DNA of 13,741 nucleotides from Bacteroidota bacterium. Lineage in GTDB: Bacteria; Bacteroidota; Bacteroidia; NS11-12g; UBA955. Position numbers and translations under genes: made by a program. Below, one piece after another: positions 6,929 through 13,145 of the stretch. Within the stretch, counting starts at the first letter, position 1; each line of letters begins with the position of its first letter. The stretch spans positions 1 through 13,741 of the forward strand of contig RGEC01000037.1 of NCBI GenBank assembly GCA_009918425.1, written 5' to 3'. Under the pieces are notes generated by a model, which was not told the DNA's origin, made no database searches, and worked only from the letters and a program-made list of their open reading frames with translations.

Positions 6929-9811
6929 TTATTGGTGTGGATGCCACATTCTGCGTTCTTCTTTGCCTTCAGGCATTTTGAATGCCCTTAGGTTGTATGT
7001 GAATGTGAGCATGTAGTAACGCTGCAAAACGTTGGTTTGTACATCCTCGTAATACGTTTCGGTGATATTTCTGCTCAGGCTGTTGTTCTGTTTTATTAAA
7101 TCAAAGGCAGTAAAACGAATTTCAGCCGCCTTTTTCTTCAAAAATTTATAGCCGATTCCGGCATTCCAGAGTAAAAAGTTATTGTTGAATCCTCCGGACA
7201 AGCCTTTGTATAGCTGGTGGTTGATGTCGGTTTGCAATACCAGTCCTTTCCAGGGCTGAACCTGAATGCGAAAGCGGCTATTCTGGTTGGTGAAACGGCT
7301 GTTTAGCGAAGTCTGTAAGGTATTGTTCACATCGGTAACTGATGTATTGGAAGAGAGTGTAAAATCAACCTTTTCTGAAATGTTACTGCTTATTACAACA
7401 CCCAGACTTGGCGTGAAATTCCTGACATAATTCAATGCATCATTCACTTTGCCCGGAGTGCGGCTTATGGACGCACCTGCATTGATGTTTAGATTGCATT
7501 TTATAAATTTGATAGGAATACTGTAATTGGCAAAGGTTCTGAAAGATCTGTTGCCATCCATGTTTTCAGGCCTTATCAATTGTGCGCCTCGACGGAGCAG
7601 AATTGAAGTGCCTGCAATTTGTGTATCAGCAAAGGCAATGGTAGTGGTGTTTCCTATATAATCCTGCGTGATTGTGCCTGCCACCATAAGAAAAACCGAC
7701 GATCCCTTCTTTACGTTTACCCATGAATATCTGCTGAACAGGGCATGCTGAAAGTCTTGACGAAGCTTGCTGTTACCAATGCTGATGTTAAGCGGGTTGC
7801 TGTTGTTGGCCACCTCTTGAAGTTGATCAATGGAAGGTGCATTGGTAGCGGATCGGTAGAATACGCGCAAACCTTCGCGCTCATTGGGTTTGTACATAAG
7901 CATTCCACCGGGCAGAATATTTCTGAAAGGTCGGGAAAGCGAATAAACCATCGGAAACCGCTGTTCATTGTTAAGCCATGCCTGCTGTGCATTTACGCTT
8001 ATGTTCCAGCTCCATTTGTTTTTTTGCCAGCGGTAGGCAATACCTGCGCTGGCATTGCTGTATAGGCTGTTGAAATTGTTGGAAAGCAACGTGTCAGGAC
8101 GCGTATACTCGAGGGTTGCACTGTCAAATGCATTGGTTAAACGGTCGCTGCGCGTTTTATTCAAATTGCCGTTTAGCGAAAAGCTCCATATGGCATTTTT
8201 ACCCGAGGGTTCTGTGTAGGTTATGCTGCCATTTCCGTTCATGGTTTCACGATCCTGATTTGCTTTTACATCATTCAGAATCAGCGGAACTGTGTCCTGC
8301 TTTTGCAATGTGCCCGTAGACCAGCTGCTGTTGCCGGTGTTACCGCTGAGACCCGGTGTGGCATTCATTGTCAGTGAACGGCCTCTCTTTTTGTAGCGTA
8401 CGTTATATTGAAGTCCCACACTTGCGTTGTAACCTGTAAGGCTTGCCTGATAAAAATTGCTTGTGCTGTTAACTTCCAGGTTGTTTAAAGCATTGTTGCC
8501 TGAAATGTTTGACTCAGGTTTGTTGATTTGCAAACTTATTTTAGGCGTAACCAAAAAACTTCTCATTGTGTCGGGTTTCCACTCCCAGCGGGCGTTTAGG
8601 CGGTGATTGGCATTCTGTGTAATCGAACTGCTGTTTTCATTATAAAAAAGTCCGTTCTGATTTCCGGTAACATAATATCTTTTGGTTCCCGATAAATTGC
8701 TGTTTTCGGTTGCGTTGCCAAAATAGGAAAAGCTCAACTCAGATTTTTTCCATTTGTTGCTGTAATTGAGGCCAAAAGCCATGGTTTTGGTGATACCGTT
8801 GCGCTGATCAACACTAAAGTTGTCAGAGGGAGAGGGAGGACCGTAACTTCCGCCACCCGGACGTCTCATTCCTCCGCCCATGCCACCCATCATACCGCGC
8901 ATTCCTCCTCCGCCACCACCACTGCCGGCCATAACACCCATTAAGTCCTCCGAACTGAAGTTTTGTTCGTTGATATTGTTGACTGCGCCCAGTACAGTGA
9001 ATCTTTCTGCGCCCTTGAATCGGTTTGCATTTCCGGATAATTTGTAACGGTCGTCTGTGCCGTATCCACCATTTACCCTGCCAAATGTGCCATTTCTAAA
9101 CTGTTGTCGGGTTATGATATTCATGGTTTTTGATGTATTCCCATCATCAAAACCCGTTGCCTGTGCCTGATCGCTGCGGCGGTCAAAAACCTGTATTTTA
9201 TCAATAACCTCAGCCGGCATATTTCTGAGTACTGTATTGGGATCGTCACCAAAAAACGGTCTGCCGTCAACCAAAACCTGTTTTACATTTTCACCCTGAG
9301 CCTGAATTTGCCCATTGTTATTGGTAATTCCGGGCATTTTGGTTACAAGATCCTCAGCTGTTGCATCGGGGTTGGTTTTATAGGCCGAAGCGGAATGTTC
9401 GGTTGTATCGCCTTTTAATCTTACCGGTGATGCATCTGAAACAATCAATACCTCTTTGAGTCTTGTTGTATCATTGCTTTTCATATAAAGTATCCGCAAA
9501 TCGTAGGATTCATTGATATCTTCGAAAGTGAAAAAAGCGGTATAGGTTTCATATCCTTGGGCAGTTGCATTCAGTCTGTATTTGCCGGGTTTGTTTAGTT
9601 TAACCCTAAAAAACCCGGTAGAATCTGTTTTGCTACGGTGGATTGAAGAATCAGTATTCAGATACGTAAATTTCAAGAAACAGGGATAAACTGCCTTACC
9701 TTGTATTGATTGTATTTTCCCGGAAACCGGTATTTCAGTTCCTGAATTATTTGCCTGCGCCCCCAGTTTATTGCTGAAAATCAACAAAAACCCTATAAAT
9801 AAAATTCGCAT
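6929..9811 (-). CDS. TonB-dependent-receptor-like outer-membrane beta-barrel protein with carboxypeptidase-regulatory-like domain
   Basis: This 960-residue protein is predicted to sit in the outer membrane. A signal peptide (MRILFIGFLLIFSNKLGAQ) is followed by a carboxypeptidase-regulatory-like/Cna-B-like beta domain at about 30-95 (VSGKIQSIQGKAV to YRLNATAQGYETYT). A plug-like domain at about 150-235 includes EDLVTKMPGI, VKQVLVDGRPFFGDDP and IDKIQVFDRRSDQA. A long barrel domain rich in alternating aromatic/polar strands and Asn/Ser follows, ending near YYMLTFTYNLRAF with a short charged tail. This is the 'outer membrane beta-barrel family' variant of TonB-dependent receptors, whose substrates are mostly unknown. 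There is no SusD partner next to it, so it is not a standard glycan-uptake pair. A Gly/Met-rich insert interrupts the early barrel (listed separately). The frame is open to 9922, but the signal peptide fixes the start at 9811. Confidence 0.88.
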   Translation of the reverse strand: MRILFIGFLLIFSNKLGAQANNSGTEIPVSGKIQSIQGKAVYPCFLKFTYLNTDSSIHRSKTDSTGFFRVKLNKPGKYRLNATAQGYETYTAFFTFEDINESYDLRILYMKSNDTTRLKEVLIVSDASPVRLKGDTTEHSASAYKTNPDATAEDLVTKMPGITNNNGQIQAQGENVKQVLVDGRPFFGDDPNTVLRNMPAEVIDKIQVFDRRSDQAQATGFDDGNTSKTMNIITRQQFRNGTFGRVNGGYGTDDRYKLSGNANRFKGAERFTVLGAVNNINEQNFSSEDLMGVMAGSGGGGGGMRGMMGGMGGGMRRPGGGSYGPPSPSDNFSVDQRNGITKTMAFGLNYSNKWKKSELSFSYFGNATENSNLSGTKRYYVTGNQNGLFYNENSSSITQNANHRLNARWEWKPDTMRSFLVTPKISLQINKPESNISGNNALNNLEVNSTSNFYQASLTGYNASVGLQYNVRYKKRGRSLTMNATPGLSGNTGNSSWSTGTLQKQDTVPLILNDVKANQDRETMNGNGSITYTEPSGKNAIWSFSLNGNLNKTRSDRLTNAFDSATLEYTRPDTLLSNNFNSLYSNASAGIAYRWQKNKWSWNISVNAQQAWLNNEQRFPMVYSLSRPFRNILPGGMLMYKPNEREGLRVFYRSATNAPSIDQLQEVANNSNPLNISIGNSKLRQDFQHALFSRYSWVNVKKGSSVFLMVAGTITQDYIGNTTTIAFADTQIAGTSILLRRGAQLIRPENMDGNRSFRTFANYSIPIKFIKCNLNINAGASISRTPGKVNDALNYVRNFTPSLGVVISSNISEKVDFTLSSNTSVTDVNNTLQTSLNSRFTNQNSRFRIQVQPWKGLVLQTDINHQLYKGLSGGFNNNFLLWNAGIGYKFLKKKAAEIRFTAFDLIKQNNSLSRNITETYYEDVQTNVLQRYYMLTFTYNLRAFKMPEGKEERRMWHPHQ
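8837..8938 (-). other. Gly/Met-rich low-complexity insert in the outer-membrane protein
   Basis: Residues of about 292-325 of the 960-residue protein form a glycine run broken by Met and Arg (for example GSGGGGGGMRGMMGGMGGG, then RRPGGGSYGPP). It lies between the plug region and the main barrel, so it is probably a flexible loop. The DNA is a degenerate repeat of Gly codons (CCN on the + strand), so its length may vary between strains. Confidence 0.75.
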
Positions 9812-9827
9812 GAAAAATTTGTGGGCA

Positions 9828-9835
9828 CAAAGATG
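9828..9835 (-). promoter_or_regulatory. Possible -7 element for the outer-membrane protein gene
   Basis: Read on the minus strand this is CATCTTTG, one mismatch to TAnnTTTG, and it lies 16 bases upstream of the ATG at 9811. No TTTG is found at the usual 19-21 base spacing; the nearest upstream one is 26 bases away. It is therefore a weak candidate. Confidence 0.3.
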
Positions 9836-9859
9836 CAAAAGGTTTCTGATGTTTTGGTT

Positions 9860-9880
9860 AACAAAAAGGTCACTTTTGTT
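9860..9880. repeat. Short inverted repeat in the divergent region before dnaX
   Basis: AACAAAA (9860-9866) and TTTTGTT (9874-9880) form a perfect 7-base inverted repeat around a 7-base spacer. It lies in the 155-base AT-rich region between the divergently transcribed outer-membrane protein gene and dnaX. The AT-only content of most positions makes chance occurrence quite possible. Confidence 0.3.
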
Positions 9881-9924
9881 CAATATTAAGCCAATAAAAT
9901 TATTTTCATCACTTATGCACAAAC

Positions 9925-9956
9925 CTTGTCAACCTGCCACCTTCCGTTTTATTTTG
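9925..9956 (+). promoter_or_regulatory. Possible promoter for dnaX
   Basis: CTTG at 9925-9928 and TTATTTTG at 9949-9956 are separated by 20 bases. Each differs by one base from the Bacteroidota -33 TTTG and -7 TAnnTTTG elements. The dnaX ATG at 9967 lies only 10 bases after the -7-like box, so a transcript from here would have almost no leader. The spacing is right but both boxes are imperfect. Confidence 0.35.
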
Positions 9957-9966
9957 CAATCGTTTC

Positions 9967-11079
9967 ATGGAACAGTATATCGTATCAGCCCGTAAGTATC
10001 GCCCTACCAACTTCGACGCAGTCGTAGGGCAGAAACATGTGGCGGATACACTCATGCGTGAAATTGAAAGCAATAAGCTGGCTCAGGCATTTCTGTTTAC
10101 AGGACCCCGCGGTGTCGGTAAAACCACATGCGCTAGGATTCTTGCAAAGGTAATTAACAGCCAGGGCGGTGAAGTAGATCCCAAACAGGATTTTGCTTTT
10201 AACATTTTTGAACTTGATGCCGCCAGCAACAATTCTGTTGATGATATGCGCAATCTGCTTGATCAGGTCAGGATTCCACCACAAGTAGGAAAATACAAGG
10301 TGTATATTATCGATGAGGTGCACATGCTATCTGCCAGTGCCTTCAACGCATTTCTGAAGACACTGGAGGAGCCGCCTCCTTATGCTATTTTCATATTGGC
10401 CACTACTGAGAAACATAAGATTCTTCCTACCATTCTCAGCCGTTGTCAGGTTTTTAATTTTAACAGGATTGAAGTGAGGGATATGGTGGACCACCTCAGG
10501 GAAATAGCCCAAAAAGAGGGCGTTTCAGCTGAGGATGATGCCCTGCACCTTATTGCGCGAAAGGCAGATGGCGGTTTGCGTGACGCTTTATCCATCTTTG
10601 ATCAGCTGGTAAGCTACAGCGATGGGGGACTTACCTATTCAAAAGCAGTGGAAGTTCTCAACGAACTGGATGCTGATACCTATTTTGAAATAACAGATGC
10701 CATATTGAATGGTGATGCCGGAAGCTGCATTATAAAGCTGGATAGCATTATTCGCCGTGGTTTTGACGGTTCGGTATTTGTAGCAGGACTTACAGCCCAT
10801 TTTCGCAATCTGGCAGTGTGCAAAGATGTCCGCACGGCTGCTTTGCTGGATATGTCAGACAATTTTAGGCAAAAATATGCCGAGCAGGCTGCCGCTATGG
10901 GCTTTTCTCTGATTTTAAATGGCTTAAATCTTCTCAATGATTGTGATGAGAAGTACAAGATAAGCCGCCATCCCAGACTGCTGCTTGAACTCACGCTGAT
11001 GAAACTGGCAAACCTGAAATCTTTCATCTCCCATGTGGCTACCCTGGAGGAATTAAAAAAAAAAGCCCTGAACCCGTAA
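9967..11079 (+). CDS. dnaX: DNA polymerase III subunit gamma (DnaX), unshifted frame
   Basis: DnaX is the AAA+ ATPase of the clamp loader that opens the beta clamp and loads it on primed DNA. This frame gives 370 residues holding domains I-III. It shows Walker A GPRGVGKT (46-53, K52), ELDAASNNSVDD (82-93), Walker B YIIDEVHM (D116, E117), and LKTLEEPP. Sensor 1 is LATTEK (144-149), the SRC motif LSRC (R159) supplies the arginine finger, and sensor 2 is GGLRDALS (R205). The four-cysteine zinc module that normally lies between Walker A and ELDAAS is absent: residues 64-82 are shorter by about 11 than in E. coli and have no cysteine. The frame ends LKKKALNP just after a run of ten A, so it yields a gamma-like product without the tau C-terminus. 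The matching C-terminal part continues in the -1 frame (next entry); the complete gene spans 9967-11669. Confidence 0.95.
   Translation: MEQYIVSARKYRPTNFDAVVGQKHVADTLMREIESNKLAQAFLFTGPRGVGKTTCARILAKVINSQGGEVDPKQDFAFNIFELDAASNNSVDDMRNLLDQVRIPPQVGKYKVYIIDEVHMLSASAFNAFLKTLEEPPPYAIFILATTEKHKILPTILSRCQVFNFNRIEVRDMVDHLREIAQKEGVSAEDDALHLIARKADGGLRDALSIFDQLVSYSDGGLTYSKAVEVLNELDADTYFEITDAILNGDAGSCIIKLDSIIRRGFDGSVFVAGLTAHFRNLAVCKDVRTAALLDMSDNFRQKYAEQAAAMGFSLILNGLNLLNDCDEKYKISRHPRLLLELTLMKLANLKSFISHVATLEELKKKALNP
11046..11064 (+). promoter_or_regulatory. dnaX slippage site: A10 run with upstream GGAGG
   Basis: Ten consecutive A (11055-11064) lie in the unshifted frame as TTA AAA AAA AAA GCC. This contains tandem X XXY YYZ heptamers of the A AAA AAA type, suited to a -1 slip by the ribosome, and is also long enough for slippage by RNA polymerase. 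GGAGG at 11046-11050, 4 bases upstream, resembles a Shine-Dalgarno sequence, like the stimulator in E. coli dnaX, but it also simply encodes Glu-Glu after Leu. Downstream I see only a weak 4-base stem (ACCC 11072-11075 with GGGT 11084-11087). One extra A would join the two dnaX frames. Confidence 0.65.
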
Positions 11080-11669
11080 GCAAGGGTAAAGAGCAAAATC
11101 AAGCAACGCCCAAGCAGGTAGAATCCGCTGAAAAGCTTACTGCCAAAGTACAGGAATCAAGGATTCAATTGTCGGGATTTGAGGCGTTTAAGCAAAAAAA
11201 GCAGGAAGACAGAAACCTTGCCATTAAGGAAGAAAAAAATGGAGAAACAAGTGTGGTGCAATCCGAAATCGCCTACGATGAACCACCACAGGAAGAACAG
11301 AAAGTTGCCGAACCGGCGCAGGTAAGTCAAGAAACACTCAATTACTGCTGGCATGAATTTAGCCAGTCGGCCGGCGTCAGAACATCCAGCCTCATGAAAG
11401 CTATAACACCGGTACTACAGGGGAGTGAAATTGTAGTTACCATTGCCTCAGCAGCTCAGCAGGATGCTATTGAAGATGTGCGAATGGACTTTATACGCTT
11501 CATTTCTCAAAAAACCCATGGGGCTATTCAATCCCTAAGAATTGAAAAAGGCGCTGCGGAAATAACCGACCGAAAACCCTACACAGAAAAGGAAAAGCTG
11601 GATTTCATGCTGTCCAAGAACCCTGAATGGAAAGAGATGATAGATAAATTGGGGCTGAGACTGCCATAA
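11064..11669 (+). CDS. dnaX: DnaX tau-specific C-terminal region, in the -1 frame
   Basis: After a -1 shift on the A10 run, the frame from 11064 stays open for 201 residues to the TAA at 11667-11669, giving a 567-residue tau. The first part (SPEPVSKGKEQNQATPKQ onward, about 85 residues) is a charged, Gln/Lys/Glu-rich linker as in tau domain IV. The rest, from about LNYCWHEFSQSAG to the end (KNPEWKEMIDKLGLRLP), is a folded domain that in other Bacteroidota DnaX proteins is at the C-terminus. It would correspond to the part of tau that contacts the polymerase and helicase. There is no ATG in this frame near its beginning, only a TTG at 11169 inside the linker, so an independent gene is unlikely. 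Either it is reached by ribosomal or transcriptional slippage, or the A run is one base short in this sequence. Confidence 0.85.
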   Translation, partial: SPEPVSKGKEQNQATPKQVESAEKLTAKVQESRIQLSGFEAFKQKKQEDRNLAIKEEKNGETSVVQSEIAYDEPPQEEQKVAEPAQVSQETLNYCWHEFSQSAGVRTSSLMKAITPVLQGSEIVVTIASAAQQDAIEDVRMDFIRFISQKTHGAIQSLRIEKGAAEITDRKPYTEKEKLDFMLSKNPEWKEMIDKLGLRLP

Positions 11670-11717
11670 CTGACTATTTTCTGTTTAATTTGTGTATAAA
11701 CCTTCGGGTTTCTGTTG

Positions 11718-11725
11718 TTCCTTTG
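11718..11725 (+). promoter_or_regulatory. Possible -7 element before proline dehydrogenase gene
   Basis: TTCCTTTG matches TAnnTTTG with one mismatch and lies 9-15 bases before the candidate ATG codons at 11734 and 11740. The closest TTTG upstream (11689-11692) is 25 bases away, longer than the usual 19-21. The 70-base gap after dnaX has no clear terminator, so the gene may also be read from the dnaX transcript. Confidence 0.3.
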
Positions 11726-11739
11726 CAAACAGAATGAAT

Positions 11740-12915
11740 ATGAAAAATTCACTTGTTGAATTTTCCAATACCGAAGTCGCTTTTGCACATATGTCCAATG
11801 CGGGTTTGAGCAAAGCCCGGCTGCTTTTCAAAAGTTTTAATTTTCCGGGTTTGCTTACGCTCGGTCCGCCTATGGCCAATATTGCCATTGCACTGGGATT
11901 CAAAACCCTGATTAAAAATACCATTTTCGAACAATTCTGTGGCGGAGAGGATATAGATACCTGCCGCAAAACCATTGACAGACTTGCCCTGTCTCACATC
12001 GGCACAATTCTCGATTACTCCGTAGAGGGTGAGGAGAGTGAAGATAATTTTAACCTTACCTGCGCCGAAATTATCAGGACCATTGATGCGGCAGCAGGTA
12101 CCCCCCATATACCTTTTTCTGTTTTTAAAACAACCGGTATCATTCGTTTTGAGTTGCTTGAGAAAATGAGCTCAAACATAACGCTTAGCGAAGCAGAAAA
12201 AGCGGAGTGGGAGCGGGGTGTGGAGCGTTTCGATAAAATTTGCAGCTATGCAGAACAAAAGCAGGTAAGAATTTTTGTAGATGCAGAAGAAAGCTGGATT
12301 CAGGATGCTATAGACAGGCTGGCTGAAGAGGCTGCCAAACGCCACAACACGAAAAAAGCCATAGTTTTCAATACGATCCAGCTTTATCGACATGACAGAT
12401 TGGAGTATTTAAAGACCCAGATTGTTGATGCTACATGGTTTCTTGGCTTTAAGCTGGTTCGCGGTGCCTATATGGAGAAGGAACGTAAACGTGCAGGAGA
12501 AATGGATTACAAGGATCCGATTCAACCCAATAAAGAAGCAGCAGACAGCGATTATAATGAGTCACTAAAACATTGCATACATCACATTGAAAAAGTAAGC
12601 ATCTGTGCAGGTACACACAATGAGAACAGTAGTCGCTACCTCATGGATTTGATGCATGAAAAGCAACTTGAGCCATCGGATCAGCGTGTTTGGTTTAGTC
12701 AGTTGCTGGGTATGAGTGATCATATATCCTACAACCTTAGCCACGCCGGATACAACGTTTGTAAATATGTACCCTATGGCCCTGTTAAAGCCGTTATTCC
12801 TTATCTGACACGGCGGGCGAGGGAAAATAGCAGTGTGGCAGGGCAAATGGGGCGCGAATTGTCATTAATTGAAACGGAAATCAAACGCAGAAAACAAGCG
12901 GGGGTAAAAGCATAA
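11740..12915 (+). CDS. Proline dehydrogenase (FAD-dependent, monofunctional)
   Basis: The enzyme oxidises L-proline to 1-pyrroline-5-carboxylate using FAD, passing electrons to quinone at the inner membrane; it is the first step of proline breakdown. By comparison with the E. coli PutA PRODH domain, the active-site residues are kept. They are K130 in FSVFKTTG, D181 in IFVDAEES, R241 in KLVRGAYME, Y343 in KYVPYG, and the arginine pair R358-R359 in YLTRRARENSS that binds the substrate carboxylate. At about 391 residues it is the short monofunctional type; no P5C dehydrogenase domain or gene is in the window. The start could be ATG 11734 or ATG 11740, two codons apart. I use 11740 because the -7-like box would leave 11734 almost no leader, but either is possible. 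The stop overlaps the next ATG in TAATG, suggesting translational coupling. Confidence 0.93.
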   Translation: MKNSLVEFSNTEVAFAHMSNAGLSKARLLFKSFNFPGLLTLGPPMANIAIALGFKTLIKNTIFEQFCGGEDIDTCRKTIDRLALSHIGTILDYSVEGEESEDNFNLTCAEIIRTIDAAAGTPHIPFSVFKTTGIIRFELLEKMSSNITLSEAEKAEWERGVERFDKICSYAEQKQVRIFVDAEESWIQDAIDRLAEEAAKRHNTKKAIVFNTIQLYRHDRLEYLKTQIVDATWFLGFKLVRGAYMEKERKRAGEMDYKDPIQPNKEAADSDYNESLKHCIHHIEKVSICAGTHNENSSRYLMDLMHEKQLEPSDQRVWFSQLLGMSDHISYNLSHAGYNVCKYVPYGPVKAVIPYLTRRARENSSVAGQMGRELSLIETEIKRRKQAGVKA

Positions 12916-13145
12916 TGGCAAGACATCTTTGGAAAATACTGGCTGTTCTTTTGCTCGCTTATGTACTGATTGGAGGGTTGTTTGTTCCTCTCAAAACAGG
13001 TATTACCGGCGTTGATAAACTCAATATTGTTTCTGATACCACAACTACACTGAATATAGATATATATAATCCTGATAAAGTATTTAAGCCAGAAAAAGCT
13101 GTGCTGGGCGGTAAATACGGTTTTGTGGCAACGCGGCTTTCATAA
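12915..13145 (+). CDS. N-terminal fragment of a membrane-anchored protein, cut off at its 3' end
   Basis: The ATG overlaps the TAA of the proline dehydrogenase gene. The product begins with one transmembrane helix (about residues 6-26, LWKILAVLLLAYVLIGGLFV). After VPLKTGITGVD comes a Thr/Asp-rich, beta-like stretch that would face the periplasm. The N-terminus weakly recalls Bacteroidota cytochrome c biogenesis (CcmC/CcsA-like) permeases that start with a similar helix, but I cannot confirm this. The genuine sequence seems to end near residue 72-73 (about 13,130). The last few codons and the TAA at 13143-13145 lie in DNA that belongs to the oppositely oriented glycosyltransferase fragment. 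It should therefore be read as a 3'-truncated gene, not as a complete 76-residue protein. Confidence 0.6.
   Translation: MARHLWKILAVLLLAYVLIGGLFVPLKTGITGVDKLNIVSDTTTTLNIDIYNPDKVFKPEKAVLGGKYGFVATRLS

Noticed and set aside
7745..8319. Plus-strand open frames within the outer-membrane protein gene
   Set aside because: They are antisense to a well-supported barrel gene and have no domain content or start context.
9812..9922. Longer start of the outer-membrane protein at 9922
   Set aside because: The extra 37 residues precede a clear signal peptide starting at 9811 and lie in AT-rich intergenic DNA.
11072..11087. Stem-loop downstream of the dnaX slip site as a frameshift stimulator
   Set aside because: Only 4 base pairs (ACCC with GGGT, 8-base loop) can form, with no extension. 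It is too weak to count as a stimulator like the E. coli dnaX hairpin.
11169..11669. A separate 166-residue gene starting at TTG 11169
   Set aside because: The same frame is open back to the A10 run, the content is the tau linker and C-terminal domain, and there is no start signal at 11169. It is the second part of dnaX.
12915..13145. A complete 76-residue small membrane protein
   Set aside because: The last codons and the stop come from DNA past the breakpoint, so the apparent full length is an accident of the join.
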